From assembly GCF_019665785.1 (NCBI RefSeq), contig NZ_CP081149.1:3472001-3536000 (forward strand): DNA of 64,000 nucleotides, read 5' to 3'. This document shows, piece after piece, positions 41,912-53,232 of this stretch. The position numbers and the translations under genes are program-made. Source of the stretch: Deefgea piscis. GTDB taxonomy: Bacteria > Pseudomonadota > Gammaproteobacteria > Burkholderiales > Chitinibacteraceae. The number at the start of each line of letters is the position of its first letter. Position 1 is the first letter of the stretch. The notes under the pieces were generated by a model. The model was given only the letters and a program-made list of their open reading frames with translations. It did not search any database and was not told the origin of the DNA.

Positions 41912-43375
41912 TCAACGAGGCAGGACTGTTTTGCCCATCAAAAATTGATCGACTTCACGTGCGGCTTGGCGGCCTTCGCGGATGGCCCACACAATTAACG
42001 ATTGACCACGGCGCATATCACCCGCGGCAAACACTTTAGCGACATTGGTTTGATAGCAAGCATTGCCCTCAGTGCTGGCTTTGGCATTGCCACGCGCATC
42101 TTTCTCAACGCCAAAAGCGTCAAGGATGCTGGCAACGGGATGGGTAAAGCCCATAGCCAAGAATACCAAATCGGCTGGCAGTTCAAATTCACTGCCAGCA
42201 ATCGGGGTCGGTTTGCCATCTTGCCATGCTAAACGCACCAACTGCACCGCTTTGAGTACGCCATTTTCACCGATAAACGCTTGCGTTTGCACCGCGAAAT
42301 CGCGGTCAGCACCTTCTTCATGACTGCTTGAAGTGCGCATTTTGACCGGCCAATATGGCCAAACCAGCGGTTTGTTTTCTTGCTCTGGCGGTTGCGGCAT
42401 TAATTCAAGTTGCGTCACGCTCGCTGCGCCATGACGGTTACTCGTCCCAACGCAGTCAGAACCGGTATCGCCACCCCCAATCACCACGACGTGTTTACCC
42501 GCCGCATGGATAGGATTGGCAGCACCGCCGGCCACTTGTTTGTTTTGCGCAATCAGTAATTCCAAAGCGTAATGCACGCCTTTTAGCTCGCGCCCCGCTA
42601 CGGGTAAATCACGCGGCACTTCTGCGCCACCGGCCAAAATCACCGCATCAAACTGAGCATCAAGCTCTGCAGGGGTGATCACCGTTTGCGCATCGCAAAC
42701 GATACCAGCAGGTATATCTTTAGAACCAATAATGGTATTGGTCTTAAACAAAATACCCTCGGCTTTTAATTGCGCCAAACGACGATCAATCACCGATTGC
42801 TCTAATTTAAAATCAGGAATGCCGTAGCGCAATAAACCACCCACAGCGGCGTTTTTTTCAAACACCGTCACCGCGTGTCCCGCGCGTGCTAATTGCTGTG
42901 CGGCGGCTAAGCCCGCGGGGCCAGAGCCAACGACGGCGACTTTTTTACCGGTTTTAACCGTGGCGATTTGCGGTAGCACCCAGCCGTTTTCCCAGCCTTT
43001 ATCAATGATCGAGCGCTCGATGGATTTAATCCCGACCGGATCATCATTAATGCCCAGCGTACAGGCCGCTTCGCACGGCGCAGGGCACACACGGCCAGTA
43101 AACTCCGGAAAATTATTGGTTGAATGCAACACATCCAAGGCCGTTTTCCAGTCTTGGTGGTACACCAAATCGTTAAAATCAGGGATCACATTGTTGACTG
43201 GGCAACCGTTATTACAAAACGGAATGCCGCAGTCCATGCAGCGTGCGCCTTGCAATTTGGCTTTGTCATCGCTTAATGCTGGAACAAATTCCCGATAATG
43301 CGTTAGGCGCTGGGCCACCGGCTCGTAACTGTCTTTAACGCGTTCAATTTCTAAAAATCCAGTTGGCTTGCCCAT
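41912..43375 (-). CDS. gltD: Glutamate synthase small subunit, second copy
   Basis: This 487-residue protein has cysteine groups Cys46, 49, 54, 58 and Cys97, 101, 105, an FAD loop [20 protein letters not shown] and an NADPH loop [13 protein letters not shown]. The second cysteine group ([12 protein letters not shown]) lacks the longer insertion seen in the 33-kb gltD, placing the two in different subfamilies. The ATG overlaps the gltB stop (TAATG), so the subunits are translationally coupled. It works with the 1554-residue gltB upstream. Confidence 0.96.
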   Translation of the reverse strand: MGKPTGFLEIERVKDSYEPVAQRLTHYREFVPALSDDKAKLQGARCMDCGIPFCNNGCPVNNVIPDFNDLVYHQDWKTALDVLHSTNNFPEFTGRVCPAPCEAACTLGINDDPVGIKSIERSIIDKGWENGWVLPQIATVKTGKKVAVVGSGPAGLAAAQQLARAGHAVTVFEKNAAVGGLLRYGIPDFKLEQSVIDRRLAQLKAEGILFKTNTIIGSKDIPAGIVCDAQTVITPAELDAQFDAVILAGGAEVPRDLPVAGRELKGVHYALELLIAQNKQVAGGAANPIHAAGKHVVVIGGGDTGSDCVGTSNRHGAASVTQLELMPQPPEQENKPLVWPYWPVKMRTSSSHEEGADRDFAVQTQAFIGENGVLKAVQLVRLAWQDGKPTPIAGSEFELPADLVFLAMGFTHPVASILDAFGVEKDARGNAKASTEGNACYQTNVAKVFAAGDMRRGQSLIVWAIREGRQAAREVDQFLMGKTVLPR

Positions 43376-46300
43376 TATGCAATCTCCTTCACTGCGGCTG
43401 CGGCATTCACATTCGCTGCGGCCATTTCGTTTAATGCCCGGCGATATTCATTCGGAAACACTTTCACAAACGCCGCACGGCTCACTGGCCAATCTTGCAG
43501 CAACTGGCTGGCACGAGCGCTGCCGCTTAACTCAGCGTGGCGAGCGATCAAAGCTTTGAGCTGGGTTTCATCGGCAAGGTCATTGTGCAACGGTGCGGCT
43601 TGTTCCGCTGCGGGTAGCACACGCTCTAGCGCGACTTGCGCCATATTGCAGCGCCCAGCAAACACGCCGTCTGGATCATAAACATACGCTATGCCACCCG
43701 ACATCCCGGCGGCAAAATTGCGCCCAGTTTGCCCCAGAACAACGACGGTACCACCGGTCATGTATTCACAACCATGGTCGCCCAAGCCTTCAACCACCGC
43801 CGTGGCACCGGAATTACGCACGGCAAACCGCTCGCCACCGACACCGGCAAAGAAGGCTTCACCGGCAATCGCGCCAAATAGTACGGTATTGCCAACGATG
43901 ATGTTTTCCCAGGTTTTGCCGCTAAATGCTGCATTTGGACGAATCACAATCCGCCCGCCCGACAAGCCTTTACCGACATAATCATTACCTTCACCGGTTA
44001 AGGTGATGGTGATGCCGCGCGCCAAGAAGGCGGCAAAACTTTGCCCAGCAGTGCCGTGTAGCGCCACTTGCAGCGTGTCTTCCGGCAAGCCCGCGTGGCC
44101 ATAACGACGTGCCACTTCACCCGAGAGCATTGCGCCGACGGTGCGGTTAATGTTTTTCACGGCGAGACTAATTTGGGTCACTTCACCGCGTTCCAGCGCT
44201 GGAGCCGCTTGCGCCAATAATTGATTGTCGAGCGCTTTGTTTAGGCCATGATCTTGTACTTCGGCGTGCAAACGAGAGACTTCTGGCCCGGCTTTGGGCT
44301 GGTAGAAAATCTTGCTAAAGTCCAGACCCTTGGTCTTCCAATGGTCTACCCCTGCTTGTTTATCGAGTAAATCAGAACGGCCAATCAATTCATCTATGGT
44401 GCGAACGCCCATTTCGGCCATGATTTGGCGCGCCTCTTCGGCAACGAAGAAGAAGTAATTCACCACATGCTCAGGCTGACCCGAAAAACGCTGACGCAGC
44501 ACTGGATCTTGCGTCGCCACGCCGACTGGGCAAGTGTTCAGATGGCATTTGCGCATCATGATGCAGCCCTCCACCACCAACGGCGCTGTGGCAAAACCGA
44601 ATTCATCCGCACCGAGCAAAGCACCAATCACCACGTCGCGACCGGTTTTCATTTGGCCGTCAACCTGCACCCGAACTCGACCGCGTAGCTTATTGAGCAC
44701 CAGCGTTTGCTGGGTTTCAGCCAGTCCCAATTCCCACGGACCACCCGCATGCTTGATCGACGATTGCGGTGAAGCACCGGTACCGCCGTCATGACCGGCA
44801 ATCACCAAGTGGTCGGCTTTGGCTTTAGTCACCCCTGCCGCCACGGTGCCCACGCCCACTTCTGCGACCAATTTCACCGAAATCGACGCCACTGGGTTGA
44901 CGTTTTTCAAATCGTGAATCAGCTGCGCCAAATCTTCGATCGAATAAATATCATGATGCGGCGGTGGCGAAATCAAACCCACGCCCGGCACTGAATGGCG
45001 CAATTTACCGATGTATTCCGAAACCTTATGGCCCGGAAGTTGACCGCCTTCACCAGGCTTGGCGCCTTGCGCCATTTTGATCTGAATTTGATCGGCGTTC
45101 ACCAAGTATTCCGTGGTGACACCAAAACGGCCCGATGCTACCTGCTTAATGGCGGATCTCAGGCTATCGCCTTCTTTAAACGTGTAATCACGCTCGATGC
45201 GGCTCTTACCAATCACTTCAGACAGCGTTTGACCCGCTTTTAGCGCTCCAAATCGCGCCGCGTCTTCGCCACCTTCACCGGTATTGGATTTGCCGCCAAT
45301 GCGGTTCATTGCAATTGCCAACGTTGAATGCGCTTCAGTCGAAATCGAACCCAGCGACATCGCGCCGGTGGCAAAACGTTTCACGATTTCTGCTGCCGAT
45401 TCAACTTCTGCCAAAGGCACAGGCGCGCCTGCTGGTTTAATCTCAAACAGGCCACGTAGCGTCAGGTGACGCTTACTTTGGTCGTTAATCAGCGCGGCGT
45501 ATTCTTTGTACGTTGAATACGAGTTGCTGCGTGTTGCGTGCTGCAATTTGGCAATCGAATCGGGCGTCCACAAATGGTCTTCACCGCGAATCCTAAAGGC
45601 ATATTCGCCACCAGCATCGAGCTGATTGGCGAGCACCGGATCAGTACCAAATGCCGAGGTATGTAGCCGCACAGCCTCTTCAGCAATGTCAAACAGGCCA
45701 ATACCCTCAACATTACTTGCCGTGCCGGTAAAGTATTTTTTCACCACTGATTTTTGCAAACCAATCGCTTCAAAAATCTGCGCGCCGGTGTACGACATAT
45801 ACGTTGAGATGCCCATTTTCGACATCACTTTCATCAAGCCCTTACCCACAGCTTTGATAAAGTTTTTCTGATATTTCGCTGCCAGTTCTGCGTCGCCGCC
45901 ATTGGCATACGCCAAATCCGCCAGCGTCGCCAAGGTCAAATACGGATACACCGCTTCTGCGCCATAGCCGCCGAGCAAGGCGATATGGTGCGTTTCCCGC
46001 GCTGAGCCGGTTTCAACCACCAAACCAGTGCTGGTGCGCAGACCGCGCTTCACCAAGTGCTGATGAATCGCCGAGGTGGCCAGCAAGGCCGGAATCGCCA
46101 CGTGCGTGGCATCCATCGCCCGATCAGAAACGATCAGAATATTGGCGCCTGATTTAACGGCGTCTTCTGCTTCGGCGACCAAAGACGCCAAGCGCGCTTC
46201 AACGCCTTCTTTACCCCAAGCAACGGGGTAGCAGATATCGAGTTGATGCGAATAAAACTTACCGCCAGTGTATTGGCCGATATTGCGGATTTTTTCAAAC

Positions 46301-48039
46301 TGCGCGCTCGACAATACCGGTTGCGCAACTTCCAGACGAATCGGTGGATTGATGTCGGTGGTGCCAAGTAGATTCGGTTTCGGGCCGATAAACGACACCA
46401 AAGACATCACCATTTCTTCACGAATCGGATCGATCGGTGGATTGGTCACTTGAGCAAATAATTGCTTGAAGTAGTGATACAGCGGCTTGTTTTTGCGCGA
46501 CAACACCGTGAGCGCAGCGTCATTGCCCATTGAGCCCGTTGGTTCTTCACCAGCTTTGGCCATCGGCTCCAAAATGAACTTGAGGTCTTCTTGCGTGTAA
46601 CCAAAGGCTTGCTGTTGATCGAGCAGCGAGTGGGCATCAGGCAGTGGGAAACTCACCTCGCCATCGTCGCCTTCGATGTCATCGAGCTTAATGCGGATTT
46701 TTTCAATCCATTCGCGATATGGCTTGGCGTTGGCGAGGCTGTCTTTCAGCTCTTTATCATCGATAATCCGGCCTTGCTCTAAGTCGATCAAGAACATCTT
46801 GCCTGGCTGCAAACGCCATTTTTTATTAATGCGCTCTTCACTAATCGGCAACACACCCGATTCAGACGCCATCACCACCAAATCATCGTTGGTGACTAAA
46901 TAACGTGCAGGACGCAGGCCGTTACGATCGAGCGTTGCGCCGATTTGGCGACCGTCGGTAAACGCCACTGCGGCAGGGCCATCCCAAGGTTCCATCATCG
47001 CGGCGTGATATTCGTAGAAGGCGCGGCGATTTTCATCCATTTCGCCGTTACGTTCCCAAGCTTCAGGAATCATCATCATCATCGCTTGCGCTAGCGAATA
47101 ACCGCCCATCACCAAGAGTTCGAGCGCATTATCAAACGATGCCGAATCCGATTGCCCTGGATAAATCAGCGGCCAGATTTTATCGATGTCTTTACCCAGC
47201 ACCGGCGAGCTAATGGCTTTTTCACGCGCGCGAATCCAGTTCACATTGCCACGCAAAGTGTTGATTTCGCCGTTATGCGCGATATAACGGAATGGATGGG
47301 CTAAATCCCAAGTTGGGAAGGTATTGGTCGAGAAACGTTGATGCACTAAGGCTAGTGCCGAGATACAGGCGGGATCTTGCAAATCTAGGTAATACTCGCC
47401 CACTTGGTCAGCGAGCAATAAACCTTTGTAATTGATAGTTCGAGCGGAACACGACGGAATGTAATACTCGCCACCGTATTTAAGCTTTAAAGCGCGAATG
47501 GCATGGCTGGCACGTTTGCGAATGATATACAGTTTGCGCTCTAGCGCATCGGTCACCAAAACATCATTGCCACGACCAATAAAGAGTTGGCGAATCACCG
47601 GCTCGGTGGCGCGAATCAATGGCGACATCGGCATGTCGTGGTTAACGGGGACATCACGCCAACCCAACACCACTTGTTTTTCGGCGCGAACCGCGCGCTC
47701 GATTTCTTCTTCACAGGCGGCGCGGGCTGCAGCTTCTTGTGGCAAGAAGCACATGGCTACACCGTAATCGCCCATTGGCGGTAAAACAATACCCTGGGTG
47801 AGTGTCACCTTGCGAAATAGCGCATCAGGGATCTGGATCAATATACCTGCACCATCCCCCGCTAAAGCATCCGCACCCACTGCGCCGCGATGGTCAATAT
47901 TTTTTAGAATGAGCAAACCTTGCTCAATAATATGATGGCTTTTTTGGCCTTTGATGTGAGCAACAAAACCCACGCCGCAAGCGTCATGTTCATTGGCGGG
48001 GTCGTACATCCCCTGCTCGTTAGGAAATGCCATGTCCAT
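43375..48039 (-). CDS. gltB: Glutamate synthase large subunit, second copy
   Basis: This 1554-residue enzyme has the amidotransferase nucleophile at Cys21 ([14 protein letters not shown]), the FMN-domain motif [20 protein letters not shown], the 3Fe-4S site in [20 protein letters not shown], and the C-terminal [20 protein letters not shown]. It is about 75 residues longer than the 34-39 kb copy and has the [20 protein letters not shown] variant typical of the larger subfamily. The start at 48039 has AGGA eight bases upstream; a longer in-frame start lacks support. Confidence 0.96.
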   Translation of the reverse strand: MDMAFPNEQGMYDPANEHDACGVGFVAHIKGQKSHHIIEQGLLILKNIDHRGAVGADALAGDGAGILIQIPDALFRKVTLTQGIVLPPMGDYGVAMCFLPQEAAARAACEEEIERAVRAEKQVVLGWRDVPVNHDMPMSPLIRATEPVIRQLFIGRGNDVLVTDALERKLYIIRKRASHAIRALKLKYGGEYYIPSCSARTINYKGLLLADQVGEYYLDLQDPACISALALVHQRFSTNTFPTWDLAHPFRYIAHNGEINTLRGNVNWIRAREKAISSPVLGKDIDKIWPLIYPGQSDSASFDNALELLVMGGYSLAQAMMMMIPEAWERNGEMDENRRAFYEYHAAMMEPWDGPAAVAFTDGRQIGATLDRNGLRPARYLVTNDDLVVMASESGVLPISEERINKKWRLQPGKMFLIDLEQGRIIDDKELKDSLANAKPYREWIEKIRIKLDDIEGDDGEVSFPLPDAHSLLDQQQAFGYTQEDLKFILEPMAKAGEEPTGSMGNDAALTVLSRKNKPLYHYFKQLFAQVTNPPIDPIREEMVMSLVSFIGPKPNLLGTTDINPPIRLEVAQPVLSSAQFEKIRNIGQYTGGKFYSHQLDICYPVAWGKEGVEARLASLVAEAEDAVKSGANILIVSDRAMDATHVAIPALLATSAIHQHLVKRGLRTSTGLVVETGSARETHHIALLGGYGAEAVYPYLTLATLADLAYANGGDAELAAKYQKNFIKAVGKGLMKVMSKMGISTYMSYTGAQIFEAIGLQKSVVKKYFTGTASNVEGIGLFDIAEEAVRLHTSAFGTDPVLANQLDAGGEYAFRIRGEDHLWTPDSIAKLQHATRSNSYSTYKEYAALINDQSKRHLTLRGLFEIKPAGAPVPLAEVESAAEIVKRFATGAMSLGSISTEAHSTLAIAMNRIGGKSNTGEGGEDAARFGALKAGQTLSEVIGKSRIERDYTFKEGDSLRSAIKQVASGRFGVTTEYLVNADQIQIKMAQGAKPGEGGQLPGHKVSEYIGKLRHSVPGVGLISPPPHHDIYSIEDLAQLIHDLKNVNPVASISVKLVAEVGVGTVAAGVTKAKADHLVIAGHDGGTGASPQSSIKHAGGPWELGLAETQQTLVLNKLRGRVRVQVDGQMKTGRDVVIGALLGADEFGFATAPLVVEGCIMMRKCHLNTCPVGVATQDPVLRQRFSGQPEHVVNYFFFVAEEARQIMAEMGVRTIDELIGRSDLLDKQAGVDHWKTKGLDFSKIFYQPKAGPEVSRLHAEVQDHGLNKALDNQLLAQAAPALERGEVTQISLAVKNINRTVGAMLSGEVARRYGHAGLPEDTLQVALHGTAGQSFAAFLARGITITLTGEGNDYVGKGLSGGRIVIRPNAAFSGKTWENIIVGNTVLFGAIAGEAFFAGVGGERFAVRNSGATAVVEGLGDHGCEYMTGGTVVVLGQTGRNFAAGMSGGIAYVYDPDGVFAGRCNMAQVALERVLPAAEQAAPLHNDLADETQLKALIARHAELSGSARASQLLQDWPVSRAAFVKVFPNEYRRALNEMAAANVNAAAAVKEIA

Positions 48040-48261
48040 TCGTCTATTCCTATGCAATATCAATGTCTGAGTAGCAGACTTCACCACATCGTTTAACCGA
48101 CTTCATCAAGAAAAAATCGCCCAATGGATAAGTGTGCCAGAATAATTTGCTGCTGAAAAAATAAAAACAATAAACTTAAGCAAAGTCAGGCGAAACACCA
48201 CTAGCCGAAGCGACATTTATCTTCTATGACAGACCAACAGCCTACATAAAGATTACGAAAA

Positions 48262-49359
48262 ATGTCCACAAAAACCGCTTATTTACTTGCAATTGCAATA
48301 ATAAATTGCATAATCAGCAGCCTGATTGCCTCAGTTTGGTGGCAAGGTCTATTGCTTGGTGGGCTAATAGGCGGCGCATTGCTCATTAACCAGCAGCAAA
48401 ATCACGCGCAACAACGCATTCAAGAGGCGCAGCCGCCCCCATCGGTTCACAATGAATTGCCTTTATTATTGGTGGATTTACTGCCGCTTTGGCATCGCAA
48501 TTTAGGCTTGGCGCGCGATCAAAGCCAAGAGGCGGTGGATAAATTAGCAGCGCATTTTTCCGATATTATCGATAGTTTGGGGGGCACGATTCGCTTGGCT
48601 TCGGATGATGCACATGGCGGTAATGTCATTGCCACCATCCATCGCTCTGAGGCGCAACTGAATAATATTGTCAAAGCACTCGAGCAAGTGCTCAAAGATC
48701 GCGCCTCGCTCTTGGTTGAGCTAGAAGGCCTGGGGCAATTTAATACTGAACTCAAACAAATGGCGACTTCAGTGGCTGAAATCGCTGGGCAAACTAATTT
48801 ATTGGCACTCAATGCAGCGATTGAAGCCGCGCGCGCTGGTGAAGCGGGTCGGGGTTTTGCGGTGGTGGCCGATGAGGTCCGTAAATTGTCAACACTCTCT
48901 GGCGAAACCGGTCAGCATATTCGCAACAAAGTCGAATCGATCAATGCCACGATAGAAGGTGCTTTAGCGGCAGCCAAAAACCTATCTATCACTGAAGCCT
49001 GCATGATCGGAGAGTCAAAAAATATTATTGATGATGTCGTACTCAGCTTTCATCAAACGGCAGATCAACTCAATCAAACCGTGCAACAACTCAATACTGA
49101 AAGCCAAGCGGTCGCGCAAGAAATCCACGAAGTCTTGGTGCACTTACAATACCAAGATCGAATGGGGCAAATCATGGGGCATGTGCAAGGCGATATGGAT
49201 AAATTACAACAGCTACTGGCCAAACAAAGCCCAATACCTGCGCAAAGTCAGTGGTTGAACGAGCTAGAATCGAGCTACACCACCCATGAGCAAAAAACGA
49301 TACACTCGGGCAAATCGCAGCAAAGTGCTACACGCAGCGCCGGAATTGATTTCTTTTAA
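48262..49359 (+). CDS. Short methyl-accepting chemotaxis protein
   Basis: This 365-residue protein has two closely spaced N-terminal membrane segments (about 6-26 and 29-43) with almost no periplasmic loop. A cytoplasmic coiled coil follows, and its hairpin tip reads [20 protein letters not shown] (172-191), then [13 protein letters not shown] (198-210), the CheA/CheW contact region. The absence of a HAMP or extracellular sensor suggests it senses an internal or membrane-linked signal. It converges on the chemotaxis operon, and a hairpin separates them. No C-terminal CheR-tethering pentapeptide is present. Confidence 0.9.
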   Translation: MSTKTAYLLAIAIINCIISSLIASVWWQGLLLGGLIGGALLINQQQNHAQQRIQEAQPPPSVHNELPLLLVDLLPLWHRNLGLARDQSQEAVDKLAAHFSDIIDSLGGTIRLASDDAHGGNVIATIHRSEAQLNNIVKALEQVLKDRASLLVELEGLGQFNTELKQMATSVAEIAGQTNLLALNAAIEAARAGEAGRGFAVVADEVRKLSTLSGETGQHIRNKVESINATIEGALAAAKNLSITEACMIGESKNIIDDVVLSFHQTADQLNQTVQQLNTESQAVAQEIHEVLVHLQYQDRMGQIMGHVQGDMDKLQQLLAKQSPIPAQSQWLNELESSYTTHEQKTIHSGKSQQSATRSAGIDFF

Positions 49360-49361
49360 AA

Positions 49362-49399
49362 CCACGGCTTGATCCGTTAAAAAATGGATCAAACCGTGG
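49362..49399 (-). terminator. Hairpin between short MCP and response regulator gene
   Basis: CCACGG-c-TTGATCC pairs with GGATCAA-a-CCGTGG (13 bp with one internal mismatch) around a 10-nt loop, between convergent genes. On the minus strand GGTTTTAAAAG follows, so it probably terminates the chemotaxis operon. Confidence 0.7.
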
Positions 49400-49400
49400 A

Positions 49401-50579
49401 TCAAACTTTGCCACTGAGCGCCGCCTGTTTACTCCAATTGGGTACTTCATCAGCGCTAATTAACTCGCCAATCAATGCGCCCGAAACATAATCACAAGCG
49501 GCATTTTCTAATCGTTGTAATTGCGCTGCCGTCGTGACATTACTGGCATAGGTTTTCAGCGATAAATCATGCGCCAGTTGAATACTGTATTTCAGCAATA
49601 ATTGACTCAAATCTTGATGCTGTGCGCGCTCAATCAAACCGGTGGATAAATGAAACTCGCTCAATGGCAGCTGGCCCTGTTCTTCGAGCCAAGTAAAGCC
49701 TTGCCCACGATCGACATACGCAATACCCACTTCTTTGATCCTAAGTTGCAATAAAGTATTCAGAATACTCGCCGCATCGTCGCGCCCTACCCAGCAAGCC
49801 ACTTCTAATACCACTGAGTTTGCTGGCAGTTGTAATGCATCTAAATCGCCTAAAAACGTCGGTGCCATCGTATAAGCGGTAAAGGTCGCAAAAGGCAAAG
49901 GAATATTCATTACCAAGCGTAATCCATGCCGCTGCCACGATGCCAAATCATTGAGTGCCTGAGTCATAAAACTATGCGCCAGCGCGGTAAATTGCGGCAA
50001 GGCATACAATTGCTCAATCAATGCATCGCGATTTTGCCCAGGAAAAACGCTCTCATCCCACGTTGGCACCAAACGCAGCCCTTGTAGCATTCGGCTATGT
50101 AAATCAATCCGTGGTTGGTAAGCAAAACCAATTAAACCGGCATTCATTGCCGCAATTAAATCGCCAGGTAAAACCGCACTCAAGGCGGTGTTGGTCCGCG
50201 GAGAAAATCCACTTAATGCTGCGCGTAATAAATCGGCAGTCAATGGCTTTTGTACTGAGCCCACAATATGCAGACCATCACTACGCCCTAAAGAAACCAC
50301 AGAAGACAGCAATACGGTTTCTCTTGAGCTCACCACTAAAATACCGGCTTGCTGACGGCTACGCCCCAACTCTTTGAGTAAACCAATGCCATTCACGCCC
50401 GGCATTTCTAAGTCGAGCAAGATTAAATCAGGCTTTAGCGTCGGCGCTTTTAATTGCAATAAAGCATTCAGGCCATCGTCAGCCGTGGCAATCACCTCCA
50501 ACTCCAGCTCTCGGCACAAATTAACAGCGTGTCTTCGCTGTACCGAAGAATCATCCACCACCATCACTGTTGTTGACAC
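49401..50579 (-). CDS. Response regulator with degenerate EAL domain
   Basis: This 392-residue protein has an intact receiver domain (acidic Asp9-Asp10, phosphoacceptor Asp56 in ILLDLEMP, Lys111 in QKPLT) and a C-terminal EAL-fold domain (about 140-385). The fold is recognisable from FAYQPRIDL (153-160), but the catalytic EAL position reads LRL with Arg169 in place of Glu. The usual DDFGxG loop is YVDRGQG. Cyclic-di-GMP hydrolysis is therefore unlikely. It is the last gene of the chemotaxis operon, 9 bp after cheB, so it may be an output regulated by CheA. Confidence 0.85.
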   Translation of the reverse strand: MSTTVMVVDDSSVQRRHAVNLCRELELEVIATADDGLNALLQLKAPTLKPDLILLDLEMPGVNGIGLLKELGRSRQQAGILVVSSRETVLLSSVVSLGRSDGLHIVGSVQKPLTADLLRAALSGFSPRTNTALSAVLPGDLIAAMNAGLIGFAYQPRIDLHSRMLQGLRLVPTWDESVFPGQNRDALIEQLYALPQFTALAHSFMTQALNDLASWQRHGLRLVMNIPLPFATFTAYTMAPTFLGDLDALQLPANSVVLEVACWVGRDDAASILNTLLQLRIKEVGIAYVDRGQGFTWLEEQGQLPLSEFHLSTGLIERAQHQDLSQLLLKYSIQLAHDLSLKTYASNVTTAAQLQRLENAACDYVSGALIGELISADEVPNWSKQAALSGKV

Positions 50580-50588
50580 AATGACTCC

Positions 50589-51650
50589 TTAAGCGCCGAT
50601 CACGCTAGAAATTCTCGACAATGGCAGCACCTCATCGGCCGCCCCCAATTTAATCGCTTCTTTAGGCATACCAAAAACTACGCAGCTGGTTTCATCTTGG
50701 GCGTATGTTCTCCCGCCTGCCTCTTGCATTTCTTTTAAGCCCTTTGCGCCATCATCCCCCATCCCCGTCATAATCACGCCAATGGCATTGCGGCCGGCAA
50801 ATTTAGCGCCCGAACGAAATAACACATCCACCGAAGGGCAATGTCGACTCACTAATGGACCATCAACGACATCCACCAGATACTGAGCGCCACTGCGCTT
50901 AATCATCAAATGCTTGCCGCCAGGCGCGATCAACGCCAAACCCGGCAATAAGCGATCACCATGCTTGGCTTCGCGCACATCGATATCGCACAGCTGATCT
51001 AAACGCTTGGCAAATGATTCAGTAAAATTAGGTGGCATATGCTGAACAATCGCAATCGGTGGGCAGGTGCGGGATAATTTTTTTAGCACCTCCTCCAAAG
51101 CCTGCGTTCCTCCGGTTGAAGCGCCCAGCAACACAATACGCTCCGTCGTTTGAATCATCGCCCCCTGAGTCGGCGGCGCAATCACCACATCAGCTGACAA
51201 TTTTGGACGAACCACAATCGCCGGCGTGTCGGGTTTGGGTTTTAGCAACGACACTTTGGCCCTGGCTGCGGCACGAACGGCACTGACCAAACTAGCGGCA
51301 TCATCCAGTAGCGCTTGCTTTACCCCTAAACTGGATTTGGCCAAAACCTGCACCGCCCCAGCGCGCAAGGCCTCAATCGCAGTGGCCGATCCTTGCGTGG
51401 TGAGCGAGGATAAAACCACCACCGCAGTTGGATGCTCACTCATCAGTTGCTTCAAAAAAGTAATTCCGTCCATGCGAGGCATTTCAACATCCAGCACCAA
51501 TACATCTGGCCAATCTTTTTTCATTTTTTCCAGCGCATAAACAGGATCAGGCGCGGAATCAACCACGCGAATATCTACAGTTGCATTTAAAACTGCACTG
51601 ACCACCTGACGAATTACTGCCGAATCATCAACGACCATGACCTTAATCAT
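50589..51650 (-). CDS. cheB: Chemotaxis methylesterase CheB
   Basis: This 353-residue protein has a receiver domain (Asp54, Lys105) and a C-terminal methylesterase domain with the catalytic triad Ser178 ([12 protein letters not shown]), His204 (VQHMPPNF) and Asp300 (GMGDDGAKG). It removes methyl groups and deamidates glutamines on chemoreceptors, giving adaptation when phosphorylated by CheA. A 182-bp AT-rich spacer separates it from cheR, longer than other gaps in the cluster. Confidence 0.96.
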   Translation of the reverse strand: MIKVMVVDDSAVIRQVVSAVLNATVDIRVVDSAPDPVYALEKMKKDWPDVLVLDVEMPRMDGITFLKQLMSEHPTAVVVLSSLTTQGSATAIEALRAGAVQVLAKSSLGVKQALLDDAASLVSAVRAAARAKVSLLKPKPDTPAIVVRPKLSADVVIAPPTQGAMIQTTERIVLLGASTGGTQALEEVLKKLSRTCPPIAIVQHMPPNFTESFAKRLDQLCDIDVREAKHGDRLLPGLALIAPGGKHLMIKRSGAQYLVDVVDGPLVSRHCPSVDVLFRSGAKFAGRNAIGVIMTGMGDDGAKGLKEMQEAGGRTYAQDETSCVVFGMPKEAIKLGAADEVLPLSRISSVIGA

Positions 51651-51832
51651 ATTTTTATCCGATAAATATCATAGCAGTTAGTTTTTTTATTACTGCTGTA
51701 TGTTTAGGGCTAGAATTTGAAAAACTAGAATCAAAAAAAGCAATTTCCAATCAAAAATCGCATACGGGATACGGTATAAACACTCAAACAGCAGACTATC
51801 AATACTCCTGCAGATACAGGTAAAAATTTTAA

Positions 51833-52639
51833 TTACCCCAGCGATTTATATTGATAAACTCCAGGTTGAATTAATTTCAAACCATCATTTAAACCATACA
51901 AACTTTCAGAATGACTAACTAATAAAAATGCATTGTTTTTTAATTTTTTAAGCACTCGATTTAATATATCCTGCTTACCATCACCATCAAAATAAATCAG
52001 TAAATTTCTTAAAAAAATAAAATCAAACAAGCCAATTTCTGGCAATGGTGCGGCCAAATTAATTTGTCTAAATCCAACTTTTTTTCTCAGTACTGGCGCA
52101 ATCAATAATGAGCCATCTTGCTTGCCGACGCCTTTAAGGCAATATTTGCGCATCAATGTGCTAGGGATGCCATCAGCGCGAGTGAGCGAATAATGCGCGG
52201 CTTTGGCTTGCGCAATCACCCGCAAACTAATATCACTTCCGAGTACATGCCAATCGGCTTGCTCACCGAGCTGATGCGCCAAAATCATCGCGATGCTCCA
52301 GATTTCTTCCCCAGTTGATGAGGCAGCGCTCCATACATTGAGCGATCGATTTTTAGGCCATGCCGCCACTTCATGCTGCATCCAATCAAAGTGCTTGCGC
52401 TCGCGAAAGAAAAAAGTCTCGTGTGTGGTCAATAAATCTACCGCAATGGCTTGCTCTTGCACTTCGTCTGGATCTTGTAACATCCGCAAATACGCTTCGT
52501 ACGTACTCACTTGCCTTGCGGTTAAACGATTCAATAAGCGCTGCTGCAATAATGTTTTTTTACTCTCGGGCATATGCATGCCCGATTGCTCGCGCATCCA
52601 CGCGCTAAAGCGAGCAAAAGTGGCATCATTTAATTGCAT
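51833..52639 (-). CDS. cheR: Chemotaxis methyltransferase CheR
   Basis: This 268-residue protein methylates receptor glutamates using S-adenosylmethionine. The N-terminal helical domain has SGMHMPESKKTLLQQRL. The SAM-binding domain has LNVWSAASSTGEEIWSIAM (variant of the usual CSTGEEPYS) and FDFIFLRNLLIYFD. The ATG at 52639 gives the family start MQLNDATFARF with AAGAG upstream, overlapping the end of cheW by 14 nt; longer in-frame starts read through cheW sequence. Confidence 0.93.
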   Translation of the reverse strand: MQLNDATFARFSAWMREQSGMHMPESKKTLLQQRLLNRLTARQVSTYEAYLRMLQDPDEVQEQAIAVDLLTTHETFFFRERKHFDWMQHEVAAWPKNRSLNVWSAASSTGEEIWSIAMILAHQLGEQADWHVLGSDISLRVIAQAKAAHYSLTRADGIPSTLMRKYCLKGVGKQDGSLLIAPVLRKKVGFRQINLAAPLPEIGLFDFIFLRNLLIYFDGDGKQDILNRVLKKLKNNAFLLVSHSESLYGLNDGLKLIQPGVYQYKSLG

Positions 52640-53222
52640 GAAGCTCTTCATGAGAATGGCTCTCATCCATTTTTGGCGTTTCCCCATCATGCTCAATGCC
52701 TGCCAAAATGGACATTTCCTCAACCGACAATACGCGCGAAATATCCAGCAATACGATAAAGCGATTATCCACACACGCCATGCCGGAAATAAATTCAGTG
52801 CGTAATTTACTGCCAAACTGCGGCGCTCTTTCAATAGCATCCAGCGCAATGGTTAAGACTTCATGGACCGCATCGACCAAAACGCCAATCAATTGCGCCG
52901 CGTCGGTTTCAGGATCTAAAACTTCAACAATCACCACGCAAGTACGCCGGCCCAGCTCGGTACGGGCCCGGCCAAAACGCAAAGCTAAATCCGTTACCGG
53001 CACCACCGCCCCGCGCAAATTCATCACCCCGCGCAAAAAATCCGGCATCATCGGCACTTCAGTTAAATATTCGTACTCTAAAATCTCGCGAATCGAGCGA
53101 ATACCAATCGCAAATGTTTCCCCCCCCAGTTGAAATGAAAGATATTGCTCGGTGCTTTGCATTTGGACTTCTGCATCACTTTTACCGACCATTTTGTTCA
53201 TTAATGCGAGCGCCCCCATCAT
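52626..53222 (-). CDS. cheW: CheW-like coupling protein
   Basis: This 198-residue protein has a CheW domain (about 22-165) with YLSFQLGGETFAIGIRSIRE and GVMNLRGAVVPVTDLALRFG. It links receptors to CheA. A 35-residue charged tail after the domain is longer than usual. AGGAG lies just upstream of the paired ATG codons; the second ATG has better spacing. It lies 10 bp after the MCP gene. Confidence 0.93.
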   Translation of the reverse strand: MMGALALMNKMVGKSDAEVQMQSTEQYLSFQLGGETFAIGIRSIREILEYEYLTEVPMMPDFLRGVMNLRGAVVPVTDLALRFGRARTELGRRTCVVIVEVLDPETDAAQLIGVLVDAVHEVLTIALDAIERAPQFGSKLRTEFISGMACVDNRFIVLLDISRVLSVEEMSILAGIEHDGETPKMDESHSHEELHAIK

Positions 53223-53232
53223 TCATCTCCTC

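Noticed and set aside
41912..43375. The second gltD as a dihydropyrimidine dehydrogenase or NfnB-type subunit
   Set aside because: It is translationally coupled to a complete gltB, and the N-terminal cysteine pattern and length fit GltD.
48134..48139. Perfect sigma-54 -24 element (TGGCAC) upstream of the second gltB
   Set aside because: The -12 element that should follow (TTGC) is absent: the sequence there reads TCCA, so a nitrogen-sigma promoter is not supported.
51655..51685. CGGATAA before cheB as a flagellar sigma-28 promoter
   Set aside because: The -35 match is poor (CTAA) and the box is too close to the cheB start codon; GGA within it more likely serves as the Shine-Dalgarno.
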